Source: Lophium mytilinum (Eukaryota; Ascomycota; Dothideomycetes; Mytilinidiales; Mytilinidiaceae). From it: a stretch of 64,000 bases of DNA. A program made the translations under genes and the position numbers. The notes beneath the pieces were generated by a model, which was not told the DNA's origin, searched no databases, and worked only from the letters and a program-made list of their open reading frames with translations. The stretch is taken from contig MU004182.1 of NCBI GenBank assembly GCA_010093605.1, forward strand, positions 1,211,032-1,275,031, read 5' to 3'. Shown piece after piece: positions 1-11,157 of this stretch. Each line of letters begins with the position of its first letter. Within the stretch, counting starts at the first letter, position 1.

Positions 1-2412
1 TGGTGGGGTGCGCTTGAGATCGGCGCAAAGGAAATATTGTACGCCCTCCGAGTACTTCAGGCCCTGTGTGTCGACGGATAGTTTTGAAAGGACCTGGAGG
101 ACGCCATACAGGAGAACCCATCGACCGAGACGAGATTCACGAGGGGATACGCCTTTAAGATCTGCTGCGAGCTCGAACTGCTCAAAATAATCAATAAGAG
201 CGTTGCCTATATTCGATATTAGTTATAGTCTAGAAAGGAAGGCGAAGGAAGGCGAAGGAAGACTAACCTGCAAAGGAGACCCCAAGCCTCTGGATGTTGG
301 TTGCATCGCTGAAGACAATAGAGAGTTGAAGATGGGTCTTCGCGTCTTTCGTGGGGTCGGTTTTTGATTTCTTCAGCGAACTGAAGAAGCTTTTCTTAGC
401 TTGAGCTTTCGGCGCGTTAACGAATCGTGGGAGAAGCGGATAAGGATGTGGTATATGCAAGTATCCGTGTTTGTTGTCGAAGCCAACCAGCATATCAGTC
501 AGAGGCAAGTCGGCAGAGTCAGCCTGGAATTCCTCCTCTGGGTCTCGATTGCTCATTTGCCATTTTTTCCCAGGCCGTTCTTCTTGTGAGTCCCAGACGA
601 CTTCGCGGTTTACAAGGTAGTCGTATAAAGCACCAAAGTCTTCTTGGAGGCTTTGAATGGCTTTTCGGTTTAGCCATCCTTTGTTGGGACTTGGTGGCCA
701 CACTCCATACGCCTCGACGTAGAAATTGAGAAGGAATTGCCGGAACGCTGTGAAGCTTTTGAAAATCGGGTTATTCGCAGAATTTTTTGGATCCTCCCAC
801 ATGTCAGAGAAGTCAAACGTAGATAACCTCTCCTCAGCTTCCAGGGTCCTTAGTTTCAATGTTTTGGCAGACATGCCTAGATTCCGCCTGGTGACGGGCG
901 ATAGTCGCCTAAACTCCGCCATAGCTTCAACCTCGGGGCTCATCATGCCAACAAGGTGAACAAATGATTCAATGTACCCGGCGTCCCATCTGATTGTGTC
1001 TTGCTCCGCCCATGCCAATAGACTGAGTGCACGCCGTCGACTATTTCTCAAGTCGTCGAGTTTCCGGCTAGACAGGTATTGGGTAATCATCTGAACACTC
1101 CGCATTCGAGCGCTCATCTGGGAATGCTCATTGTGATCTAGGTCATACATGACCTCAATCTCCGGCTGTAGGGTCGAAAGCATCTCGAATAGATCTCTGC
1201 CCACGATCGGCTGGTTCTGCAAAATGGCCAAAAAGTTGCGCACTGCTATGTGATGCAACCTGTATTCATGAACAGACCGCATATGGGCTGGTGCTGCAAA
1301 CCATATCTCATGCGTCGGCCGAATTGATTCGCGTTCATAGAACGATCCAGTTTCGTGGGAGCTCCCGGCTGTAGATGCTGGAGGAGTTGGGCCATTAAAA
1401 CCATTCTGTAGGTTACGGCGGCCTCCAGAATCCGCGGAATAGTATCCTCCATTCCTCGACGAAGATCGAGTAGGCGGCGCCTGCATGTAGTGATCTTGAA
1501 AGCCCTGGGAAGACAGGTGTCCTGGATCCATCCCATCCGGAAGATACCTTGAGTTTGTGTTCATACTCGAGTAGCGAGCGCCATAAGTCGATGATTCAGG
1601 ACTCATTGGAGGTGTCATTTCATCCTCAAACGAGTCGATCGCACCGAAAACTAGTTGATTCATAAGCCAAGAAGATCCTGAGGCCTCGAGCGCCTCGTAA
1701 CGAACGCGAAGCTGGGGCAGCGGATTATCGCTATTGGCCTGCTCCTCTTTGAAATATATCAACACGCTTCCATTTTGCATTTCTTCGTCCTAGGAATCAT
1801 AAGCTTGCTGACGTATACAGTACACGCTTCAATGTAACTTACATATTGGAAGCCACGATAGGGGCGGGCGCCATGATCGTTCCCATGCCAGATGGTGAAG
1901 TTTGCCCAGCTTCTGTCCGTCGCACCAGCAAGGGACGTGGATGAATCCGCCCTAGAGGATGAGTTGGCCCGCCTTGAGAGGGGCGGCGCAGAGCCACCTT
2001 TCTTGATTGGAACGCCGCCTCCTCGTCCTCTTGGAGCCTTGGTCTCTTTCCCTTTAGCCGCATACTTGGCCTTTTCTTTTGCTGAGGAGGTAGTAGAGAT
2101 GGAATTTGCAGACGAGGTCGTGGGGCGGTGGAAAGGCCTGAAGTCGCCGGACGTGGACGAAGTGATGGTGCCGGATCGGGTAGGCCTTATAGGTAGGTTC
2201 GTCGAAGGCAAAGAAGATGAAGACGTGATCTGGGACACTGCGCGCGAGGCATGACTGGTCTGTGGCTGCGGAGAGTCGTGGCCGCCCCAGTTGCTGAAGG
2301 CAGTTCCGGGACGGGGAAATGAGTCGGCATACTGTTTTGCGGCGGTTTTCTTCTCTTTCTTTTCAATGTCCTTGGTAACAGCCTTTCGACTCCGAGCGCC
2401 CCGTGCGGACAT
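1..2412 (-). CDS. Conserved fungal protein, DUF8004-like, 3' end cut by window edge
   Basis: Three exons are seen: 2412-1843, 1789-268 and 206 to beyond base 1, joined by GT-AG introns of 53 and 61 bases that keep one frame. At least 766 residues are present and the C-terminus lies outside the window. Residues 1-190 are low-complexity, rich in Ser, Thr, Arg and Lys, and look disordered. A second disordered stretch follows, and then a long helical region with several Trp and Arg-Arg positions. The last visible exon contains a conserved-looking RWVLLYGVLQVL segment. The architecture (disordered N-terminus, Ser/Pro spacer, large conserved helical domain ending in RWxLLYxxLQ) matches my memory of fungal proteins annotated DUF8004; no biochemical role is known to me. 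The start at 2412 was chosen over an upstream in-frame Met because the upstream segment looks like leader sequence. Splicing is confident; the family name is less so. Confidence 0.75.
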
Positions 2413-4238
2413 AGTCACTAGGCGAATCAAAGGTGACTCCGCACTGAAGTCTGGAGAGTTGGTGATGGATAGAAAAGCTGGACGAAAGGATGGACAGCGG
2501 GATCTCAGCTGACGCACGGAAGTTGGCGCGGCTGTGACACGTTCCTTGAGTCTATATGCACTTCATCGGTGGTGAGGCCCCGGGCTGATCTGATTGGAAG
2601 TTGGGGGGGGCACACAGCGGACGGCTGAATGCACACAAATAAAGTTGGTTGGCACTGTCCGCTCCAGCCAGGCTGATAGACAGTGAAGATGCTCAGCCTT
2701 CAGCAACACATTTTTTATTTTGGGAATAGCGGAGAGGGGGGCAGAGAGGGCAGGGCATTAGTGAGGTGGTAAGCTGTTAAATGAGATATTCTGGAGTATC
2801 CTTGCAAGCATTAGAGCTTCTTAGAACAGCGCGTGGGCCCGAAGACGCGGTAACGGTTGACCATGGAGCACCCACTGTTCTTCTGATAAGGCCCCTCTGC
2901 CGGTGCCGTAACACCGCTTCGGGTGTCCAGCGCCGCCTGCTTACCCGCGAAAAGGGCATTAGAATCATGACCATCCCGGCTGGTACCTAGCCCGCAGGTT
3001 CCGCTGGGCACCACAGGGGCGTAGTGAGTTGTGCTCAAAGTTGAAGTGTTTCGGGGACAGAGAAGACACGCAAGACTTGCGCAACGTTTGGCCTAGAGTC
3101 AACGCCCCCAAGCACTCGCCGCGGCCGGGGGGGTTCGCGAACGCCTAGACGGCTGCGATAGCATGGGCCCTGGCCGCCGGTGGGACTCGGCTTGGGCCGC
3201 CGAGGTAAGGCGTAAGCAGCCTTATTAACCCTCCGCTTTGCTCCCTTGACCTGCCTGGAATGCAATGCGCTCTCTGTGCAGGCCCGGACGGGTACGGGGT
3301 ATCTCTCCGCCAAACCTCGATGCTGGGGAGCTGCAGCACTGCAGGACGATGCACTAGCAGACTGTCTTACCTGGCATGGCACGTCGAAACAAGCAGGCGG
3401 CCGCCAGAAGGAGCAAAGCAGCCAGCGCTATTAACCGATCCACACAGGGATATTGAGCAGTGCACGCTACTGGCGCGGGATGTCGGCGGGACGAATGGCG
3501 TGAATGCAAGCGGCAGGTCGCTCGGGCCAGTGAGAAAGGAGTGCCTGTCCAACGGTCGGCGCCTTCAAAGGAGCCCCGGCTCTCAGATAGGCGACGGGGG
3601 AAAATACATAATGAAAGTAGTAACACTCGGCCAAAGAAAACGATGATCCGTCAAACCTTTGGATGCAGTAGTATGATCGATGATGAGGATCATGAGCACG
3701 ACTCAGGGGGAAAGACAGTTGAGAGACCTCCACCCCCTAATGCGGCGGGACGCGTCCCAGTACCCAGCTCTGCATGGGCAAGGCAGCACGGCATGGACAA
3801 GTTGGCGATGGCGACTCTCTGTGGGGTGTTGGATTGCTTTTTGTCTCAGGTCCAGTGTGGCGTCGTGGTTGTCGTTGGGGGAGGCTGGAGATGTGTCACG
3901 TGCCCGCGAAAGTGGCTGGGCTCCCAGCCTTTCCTGCCCCGCAAACTTATTCGGTGGAAGCAACTTAACCCGGTTTCCATCCCACCAACCTTACAAACGT
4001 CACCATAGACTCCATCTCTCCTCGAGCTCCCAGCCTCCTTCAAAGCCTCCTGCCTGCGCAATTTCCTGCACTATAAGGCGCCGCCTGCCACTACTCGCCC
4101 GCTCATCGCGCAGCTCTCTCTCATTCTCGCCGATCGATCCCGCTATCACCATCATCCCGTGGTTGACGTCGATCAGACCCACCATCGCATCTCCATCCAG
4201 GCCCTGAGACCCTCAGCGCACCACTCGCTACCGCCAAC
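2413..4238. other. Intergenic region between divergent genes
   Basis: This 1.8 kb gap separates the DUF8004-like gene from the MARVEL gene, which diverge, so it should hold both promoters. Several short open frames occur on both strands between about 2780 and 4200 but none has recognisable protein content or a consistent splice model. A CTATAAGG TATA-like motif near 4070 lies about 170 bases before the MARVEL start. The stretch 3100-3650 is relatively GC-rich; I see no RNA gene in it. Confidence 0.5.
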
Positions 4239-4915
4239 ATGTCCATCGCAGGCTTCTCTTTCTGGTTCTGGCGCATCATGGAGATCATCACCCTGATCCC
4301 GACGCTGGGCATGCTATCTTACTTCGTGCACGCCTACACCGAGTCGAATTCACTCACACCCACCTCCATCCTGGTGCTGTTCATAGTGTCAGTGCTGGGG
4401 GCAGTATGGGCCGTCGGGACACTGTTCCTGTACGCCCGCGCGAGGCACTCGGCCAGCTTCGTCGCATTCGTCGACCTGCTCTTCATCGGCGCCTTCATTG
4501 CCGGCGTGTATGAGCTGCGCGGCATCGCCAAAGCTGACTGCACCAATTTCACGGCTGGCGGCTTCTACTTCGATCTGGGCCCGTTGGGATACATTGGACG
4601 CAACTCGGGGAACAAGTGGGCAATCAATACGGACAAGAATTGCGCCATGTTGAAGGCATCGTGGGCCTTTGGAATCATGAATTGCATCTTCTTTGCATTG
4701 ACTTTCGTAAGTTTTACCTTTAATGCATTGTCTGTAGACCATTTACTAACAAGTCATAGTTCTTCGCCCTCCTCGTCCACCGCCATCACCGCGATGATCG
4801 CGTCGTTGTCAAGCGCGAAACCAGCCGCACTTCTCGTCACGGCACCCGAGGCCCCTCTTCCCGCAGCCCACGCCGTTCGCACCACAGCAGCAGGAGGAGC
4901 CACTACGTCGTCTAA
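4239..4915 (+). CDS. MARVEL-domain four-helix membrane protein
   Basis: Exons 4239-4706 and 4760-4915 flank a 53-base intron that starts GTAAGT, contains CTAAC and ends CATAG. The product is 207 residues. Four hydrophobic helices are visible, roughly at residues 8-30, 42-66, 74-94 and 146-162. A loop with paired Cys residues lies between helices 3 and 4, as is typical of fungal MARVEL proteins. The tail after the last helix is short, basic and rich in Arg, His and Ser. MARVEL proteins are associated with membrane apposition and plasma-membrane microdomains (Nce102 belongs to the superfamily); the specific job of this one is not evident. Translation past the donor without splicing would give a false 295-residue product. 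The ATG sits in a good context (CCAACATGTC). Confidence 0.85.
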
Positions 4916-5931
4916 GCTTCAGATGACGTTGTCACTTTCACGAGGATCTAGGGATCTGGCGCAGGAACTGGAGGGCAGGGATCTGGGATTAGGGACGGGA
5001 AATACTGGACTGCAAATACTTGCACATAAACCTGTTCATACTGCGGCATCAACACCATTGTTGGACGACCGACGGCTATGTATACATTTCACGAGATCAC
5101 GAATGGCTCTTTCTTTACTCTTTTAAAGCGATCTATCCTATACCCACTACTACAAATTCGAGAACTATTCAAATCATACATAATTGGCACGTTCAACAGA
5201 GTGACTAACCCATCTCAAATCTGATTAATACCTGACAAGTATCTGGAGCGTGGTCGCTCGGTGAGGACTTAGCTTAACACTGTGTAAACTGAATTCAATG
5301 TCGACTCGATGGTAGCCTTCTAAGTTCGCAATACTTTAGGTTGAAATATGGAGACAAGGTAAATTAAAAGAAACTGCAGTCCATGCCAGTTCAACTTCAT
5401 TTCAGCATGACATGCCAAATTGGACTATTAGAAAAGATCAATTTGATTCCGACTCCCTTTTGGCATATCTAGTCTCTTACACTCAGCATCAGGCTGTAGA
5501 ATCGAGGTACATTACAGTGCGGTGAGATGTAAAAACGGGAGCCAGTCCGTGCGATTTCAAGTCAGTTATAGCATATTATTGACAAAAGCGCAGAATTAGA
5601 CCATTGACTCTGTCCTAATCTGGCAATATACAGATGCTTGCTCGATTTGCGGCTTCTTTTGCCGTGTCGTATCCGGTGCGCTCTAAATCAGACTCTGGAG
5701 TTAGGGTAGATTTTGGTGCGGTGAGATGTATAAAGTGGAGCCAGTCCGTGCGATTCGTAGTTGTTTATGGCATGTTATTGGAACGGCGTGAGAATCGGAT
5801 CCGTAGAAGCAGATTAACCTTAAGTTTGAGAAGTATGCCCGAGGGCTAGTCCGTGCAGCTCGCACATGTTTCAAGCACGTATTTGACATAGCCTGTATAT
5901 CAGACCTACACAACCGTTCGCAATCATCCTT
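4916..5931. other. Intergenic, AT-richer, with an imperfect direct repeat
   Basis: No gene is recognised. The left part should hold the 3' end of the MARVEL transcript. The middle contains a diverged direct repeat described separately. The right end holds the 3' flank of the maleylacetate reductase gene, so the two genes are convergent. Confidence 0.5.
5516..5782 (+). repeat. Diverged direct repeat, two units about 200 bases apart
   Basis: Units near 5516-5585 and 5715-5782 share GTGCGGTGAGATGTA, then GGAGCCAGTCCGTGCGATT, then a TTATRGCATRTTATTG segment, with scattered substitutions. A third weaker match to CTAGTCCGTGCAG follows near 5847. No coding sense is visible. It may be a decayed repeat; its relation to the 36 and 62 kb repeat family is uncertain. 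Confidence 0.6.
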
Positions 5932-7052
5932 CTACAACGGCCTCGCATCCTCCCCCGCCCACGCCCTCCTTATCAACTCCCTGACCGGCTCCCTCTCCAC
6001 CGGCCTCGGGTTATAATATGGATTTGACACCGCAATCTCCGCCGCCTTTTCCACATCCTCCTCCGTCATCCCATAATCCTTCAACGCCCGCTTCACCCCC
6101 AGACTCTTCAACAACACGTTCAGCCCCTGCACCGCGTCCCCCTCGCTCCCCGGCAGCACCGCCGCTAGCTTCGCCATCACCTCTGGTATCGCAGGCGCGT
6201 TATACGCCAGCGCGTGCGGCAGCACGATCGTGTGCGTCTCTGCGTGGGGGAGGTTGAAGGAGCCGCCGAGCGTGTGGCAGAGCTTGTGGTGGAGCGCCAT
6301 GCCGACGGTGCCTAGGCAGGTCGCGCACAGCCAGGCGCCGTAGAGGGCGGAAGAGCGGGCGGAAGTTGACGAGGGGTCTTTTACGAGGATCGGGAGGGAG
6401 GAGGCAAGGGCGCGGATGCCCTCCAGGGCGAGGAGGCTCACGACCGGGTTGGTGTTGCGGGCGTAGAGAGCTTCGACTGGGCGGGGTTAGCTATGCCGTC
6501 CTGAGGTGGGATGAGGAGGTACAGACCTGCGTGTGCAATGGCATTGATACCGCTCGTAGAGCTCAGCCCTACGGGCAGTGTCATAGTGAGGTCGACGTCG
6601 TAGATGACAGTCCCCGGGAGGATCTTGGGATCTGAGCGGGTTGTCTTGCAGCCTTCGGCGGTCTCCCCCAGAATGGGGGTCATCTCGCTGCCCGCATACG
6701 TCGTCGGGATGCAGATGTGTGGCAGGCCGGTTCTTATACTGATAGCTTTCCCTAGCCCGATTGTACTGCCGCCGCCAATTGACACGATACTGTCCGCCTT
6801 CTGCGTTTTGGTGTACTCGAGCGCTTTCTCCGTGATGTTTGTCGGCGTGTGCATTGTGGCCTCGCTGAAGAGGCCTGCAATCTTGCCATTGAGGATCTTT
6901 GTTAGGGCATCTGCTTGATCGGTTTGGTGGGGCCCGCTGAGTAGTAATGGCGCGGACACGCTCAGGCGGGCCAGTTCTGCTGGGAGCTTCTGGATGCTGC
7001 CGCTGCCGAAGACGACGCGGGCTGGGTTGGCGTTGTATTCGAAGGCGTCCAT
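5932..7052 (-). CDS. Maleylacetate reductase (iron-alcohol dehydrogenase family)
   Basis: Exons 7052-6527 and 6476-5932, with a 50-base intron (GTCTGT...CCCAG), encode 356 residues, the normal length for this family. The N-terminal nucleotide-binding half carries SIGGGSTIGLGKAI at residues 91-104 and the PTTYAGSEMTPI block at 116-127 characteristic of maleylacetate reductases. The C-terminal half carries GMALHHKLCHTLGG and LPHAETHTIVLPHALAYN, which supply the His-rich active-site/metal region. The enzyme reduces maleylacetate to 3-oxoadipate with NAD(P)H, the last step of hydroxyquinol/resorcinol-type aromatic breakdown. In fungi it often sits beside an intradiol dioxygenase and a flavin monooxygenase; neither is present here, so this copy appears solitary. 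The GTCTGT donor is a slightly unusual variant. Function is confident at family level. Confidence 0.9.
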
Positions 7053-8778
7053 GGTGGGGTTATAGAGGAGAGGAGGGGTGGGGTTAAGGGTCTATGAGCT
7101 TGCAAGGTCTTTAGAGAAGCCATGGTGGCTGGCCTTGGGTTTGCAGACGGTTGGACTTGGAAGGGTGGGCTCGGAGGACGTGACGTCTCGGCAAAGCGTT
7201 TTGCCAGACCTCTGGCAGAAGCTTTCTCCACAATCGAGTTCAACTTTCCGAACGTTCGTTTTCAAACAGATTCGCTTTGCAAGTAGATGCATGGCACAAG
7301 TTTATATTTAATCCCGTCAATTTTCAAGCGACTAGCCAGTCGAAGCGGCCAGCCGAATATTGAGAAGGCTAACTTTACCTTTGTACGTACTTTACGTATT
7401 CTAACCAGGCTAGGATTGATTGTGTTAAGCTTTACCCCTTGTACATACCAGCTAATAGGATCTTGCAGGTCTCGCATTGAATGTCAGCTCTAGAATAACG
7501 TGCAGAGCAAGCATCGTCAACCCACTAGCACTGTCTCTGTCCACCAACATCTAACCTACATATCTCTCTATACTGATGCCCCCTATTAATCTTCACCTTA
7601 TTTCCTTTCTATCATCTTATTAATAAAAAACAGAAGCCGTTGACGATCAAATCAAGAAGCAACCTTCATTCTGAGCGGTAGATATGATATTGTGAAAGGA
7701 AGATATCGTGTGGCTGATCTCTACACACTCCAATAATCTCAGTTACTTTGCAAAGGTTTAATTCCTCTAATTGCGCCTGAACAACTATTTAGTAGGCCCC
7801 GGCGTGGAATGATGATCATGGAATTCTTGGCCAGGCCCACTTTAGCCCGCCTCGGCCCCGTCCATCAACCTTTTCCAAACCTCATCCCATTCCACGACAG
7901 TTCAGTCAATACGTATTGGGCAGCTGCTTGCCTTTAACAGTATACCACTCACTCTGTTCAGCTATCGCTTTCACTGCGATTCGGGCTGCCTGGCGCTGTA
8001 TCCAGCATTGTCTTCCCCGTCGCCTACCTCCTCGAGAGAGCAGGCTGAGGCGTTCAATAGTATCAGCAGACCTTGTATACCTAGCCTAATGATAGGGTAG
8101 CGAGAGAGCTCGATGTGTCCGCCCAAAGCCTTACATCCCGCGTCTCTGGTTTCACGGCCGGATGCAGCCCGGACGCTTCCTGCAGGATAGTTCACTCTGG
8201 CAAGATAGGACAGCTGAGTGCCTCTCTGTTTTCTCAATAGGTGTGCCGCCTCCACCTACACGTCTTCTATACGGTTTGTTCGCGCACACCGGAAAGAGAT
8301 CTTATCATCCTCGATCTAACTACCCAACCCCGTTTCTTCTCAACATCGAGGGACACTTCACTTTGCCTGATTCAGCCAAACTTTTCGGATTTTCTTCAAG
8401 AACTGCCCTGTATCTAGTTCAGCCGCACGATAAAACTTGCCCCACCTCACTCACATCGCTTGGCAAATCTTCCTGCAGAGTGACAACCAATAAAAGATTG
8501 ATGTCCCGCTTCACACGTCGCCATGCGCTGCACACGGTCTGGAAGAGAGCGATTAGGCATTCGTTTGCCTGGTTAACGCCCGTCCTTGTGCAAGCCAGTC
8601 GCCCTCTCCGCGCCTTACATTATCCCTACGTCCCAACTCCCTGTGTATTTACAGCTAGTATCAGTGAGTAATCGGTCACAAGTATCCTTCCCATTTCTCC
8701 GAGTCAAGCATCTGACAACAAAACCTTCGCACTTCTATCAAGAACATCCCTATTTAAAGCGAAGTGCCTCTTTCAAGA
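7053..8778. other. Intergenic region between divergent genes
   Basis: This 1.7 kb gap lies between the maleylacetate reductase gene and the HET gene, which diverge. Short open frames (for example 8162-8671 on the plus strand) have no recognisable content. A CTATTTAAAG TATA-like motif at about 8751 lies just before the HET start. Confidence 0.5.
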
Positions 8779-10848
8779 ATGGCTCTCGCATTGCGGCAGT
8801 TTCAACAAGCCGGGCAGCAATTTTCTTACCACCATCTGTGTCATGGTCGTCGCGAAATTCGGCTGTTAGATCTCCTTCCGGGTCTTCCACTGCAACCTAT
8901 AGAGTGCGAGCTAAGAGTGGTTGCCCTGGATGACAAGCCGGAGTATGAAGCTCTCTCCTACGTGTGGGGAGACCCGACAAGGCTCACTACAGTCTCCCTT
9001 CTCGGCGTGCCGTTTCGAATAACAAAGTCTCTCGAATCAGCACTTCGTCGTTTGCGCAACCCTACGAAAACTCGCACACTTTGGGTAGACGCAATTTGCA
9101 TCAATCAATCCAATGATACGGAACGTACGGAGCAAATGGGGCGCATGAGAGAGATCTTCTCTCAGACAACGGAGTGCGCAATCTGGTTCGGCGAAATTAG
9201 TGACATACAAGAGCGCTACGAGGCTGGGGACAAAGCTGGTGGGAAGACGGAAAGGAACGACTCTTTCACTGAAGAAGAACGACATGGCCAGATGACTGCC
9301 GCTGCCGATCTACCTGACACTCGGTTCTTTAATGACGACAGAGACGATGTCATCTTGTCGAAGTACTTTGGACGTCATATTTCATTCACGCCAATCGACA
9401 AACGGAAACAAACAGTATATACACAAATGTATCTACCTTTTCTTGGCGTTTTCTGTCTGATGCGGTTCTTTGCGGCCAACGAGCATCTCCTCGACTTCCC
9501 CCTTTTTCAAGATACTGGATGCGGAACTCCCGAATGTTCGCAGCTATGGGATGAGATATGCTTCGGACTTTCACGCCTCATGTCCCTTCCATGGTGGCGT
9601 CGAATCTGGGTCATCCAAGAGGCAATCCTTCCATCAAGAGCTAGATTACACCTGGGTCCCATCTCCGCTCCATTTGAGATGCTCCATGTCGCGTGCTTGA
9701 ACTTTTCCAAGCACCAAGATGCATGTTGTGCGACTTCATTTTGTCACTTAGGGTATACCGAGTTACAAAACCTTCGCCACATAGCAATCCGAATGCGAAA
9801 GCTCTCCATTGCTAAAGAGGGATGGATCCATGAGGAGAAATGCTTCGATAGCGGCCTCTGGCGATATTTACTACTGCTAGCGACTACCGAAGCTACTGAT
9901 CCTAGGGACAAAATTTACGCCCTCCTTCCACTCATGCAGGACAGCTGGAAAGACTTGAAGCTCACCGTCTCTGACTACTCTCTTGACACTTGGCAAGTAT
10001 ACGCCCGTGCGACTCTACGAATGGTGCAGGTCGATAGATCCTTGACCGTTATTGGCGTGTCGAGAAAGAGAGACGAGACACTAAATTTACCATCATGGGT
10101 TCCAAACTGGGCGTCCTACCACCACAAAATGGCGCGTGACGATCATCCGAAAAAGCTCTACAACGCATCGGGTATCTTCCATGAAGACCCCGTATTGCAC
10201 AACGACCGACTCCTGCTTGTGCGATCTCGCGAATTCGATATCATTGCATTTGCAGGGAAAGGGTTTGGTCATGCATCTGATCGCACAGAAGTGGAGACCC
10301 TACTAGAGTGGCAGAGTCAAGCTCGGCTCTCTCGACTGGAAGACCATACCGAGTCTTATGTTGGGGGTGGCAGCCGGTCAGAAGCATTTGTCCGTACCCT
10401 GATGGAAAATTACGAGTATGTTCCGGGGAATGATTCACGGGACAGACACCAGAAAGCCACGTCCGCAACCGTGGAGCAATACAGGCAACTGCTTTTATGG
10501 GCTCATGCCAATCCTTCCAGACTCCATCAACGCGACATTCCTCCCCACTTACAGCACATATTTCATCACAATTTCTACCTGAGTGGGTTCCAATTTTTCG
10601 TTACACAGAAAGGCTACTTCGGTTCCGTGCGAGATGGAGCGCGTATTGGCGATCGGGTGGAGCTATTGATCGGGTCCTGTAAACTCTTCGTACTTCGTTC
10701 CGTAAGCTCCAGCGCTTTCGAAGAAAGTGTTGGTCCGTTTGATTGCTTCGAGGTAGTTAGCAGCTGCTATATTCATGGGCTCATGGATGGAGAACTAATG
10801 CGAGGGTATGACAGCAATACGGACCAGCGCACAATAGGCTTGCTTTGA
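8779..10848 (+). CDS. HET-domain (heterokaryon incompatibility) protein
   Basis: A single uninterrupted exon encodes 689 residues from the ATG at 8779; an in-frame GTG upstream is not a credible start. The three hallmark HET blocks are present: YEALSYVWGDP at 56-66, LWVDAICINQ at 101-110 followed by ERTEQMGRMREIF, and WRRIWVIQEA near residue 273. The insert between blocks two and three is long, about 150 residues. The C-terminal half contains the usual conserved tail with a DPRDKIYALL motif. HET domains act in non-self recognition and can trigger regulated cell death when heterokaryons form; they are TIR-like in fold. No NACHT or WD-repeat partner is fused. The gene lies 309 bases upstream of a same-strand gene of unknown function. 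Which incompatibility system, if any, it serves cannot be told. Confidence 0.93.
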   Translation: MALALRQFQQAGQQFSYHHLCHGRREIRLLDLLPGLPLQPIECELRVVALDDKPEYEALSYVWGDPTRLTTVSLLGVPFRITKSLESALRRLRNPTKTRTLWVDAICINQSNDTERTEQMGRMREIFSQTTECAIWFGEISDIQERYEAGDKAGGKTERNDSFTEEERHGQMTAAADLPDTRFFNDDRDDVILSKYFGRHISFTPIDKRKQTVYTQMYLPFLGVFCLMRFFAANEHLLDFPLFQDTGCGTPECSQLWDEICFGLSRLMSLPWWRRIWVIQEAILPSRARLHLGPISAPFEMLHVACLNFSKHQDACCATSFCHLGYTELQNLRHIAIRMRKLSIAKEGWIHEEKCFDSGLWRYLLLLATTEATDPRDKIYALLPLMQDSWKDLKLTVSDYSLDTWQVYARATLRMVQVDRSLTVIGVSRKRDETLNLPSWVPNWASYHHKMARDDHPKKLYNASGIFHEDPVLHNDRLLLVRSREFDIIAFAGKGFGHASDRTEVETLLEWQSQARLSRLEDHTESYVGGGSRSEAFVRTLMENYEYVPGNDSRDRHQKATSATVEQYRQLLLWAHANPSRLHQRDIPPHLQHIFHHNFYLSGFQFFVTQKGYFGSVRDGARIGDRVELLIGSCKLFVLRSVSSSAFEESVGPFDCFEVVSSCYIHGLMDGELMRGYDSNTDQRTIGLL

Positions 10849-11157
10849 AGAGAAGAAACTAGAAGGGCGGGTTCACCTTCTCGAATAAATGCCACGGCCT
10901 TGCTCTCATGTTTTCGGGAGATTAGCGTGCATATGCAGCCTAAACCTAACAAGGCCATGGAATATTTGTTGCATAACAGGGCGTTACCCCGCTCTTCAGG
11001 AGCAAGGCCTTCACCCTTCGAACTTTCTAACCTTTTATCAATCCCACGTCTACCTTAGCCGAGACCCCGGAGTGCCTGGCCAACCTACGTGTTACAGAAC
11101 GGACAAGCGCTCACCAACGGCTTTCATGAGGTGTTAGTTCTCTACTAGTATTCCGCT

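Noticed and set aside
3260-4207. Several 120-180 codon frames upstream of the MARVEL gene
   Set aside because: Overlapping frames on both strands in GC-rich DNA, with no consistent motifs or splice structure.
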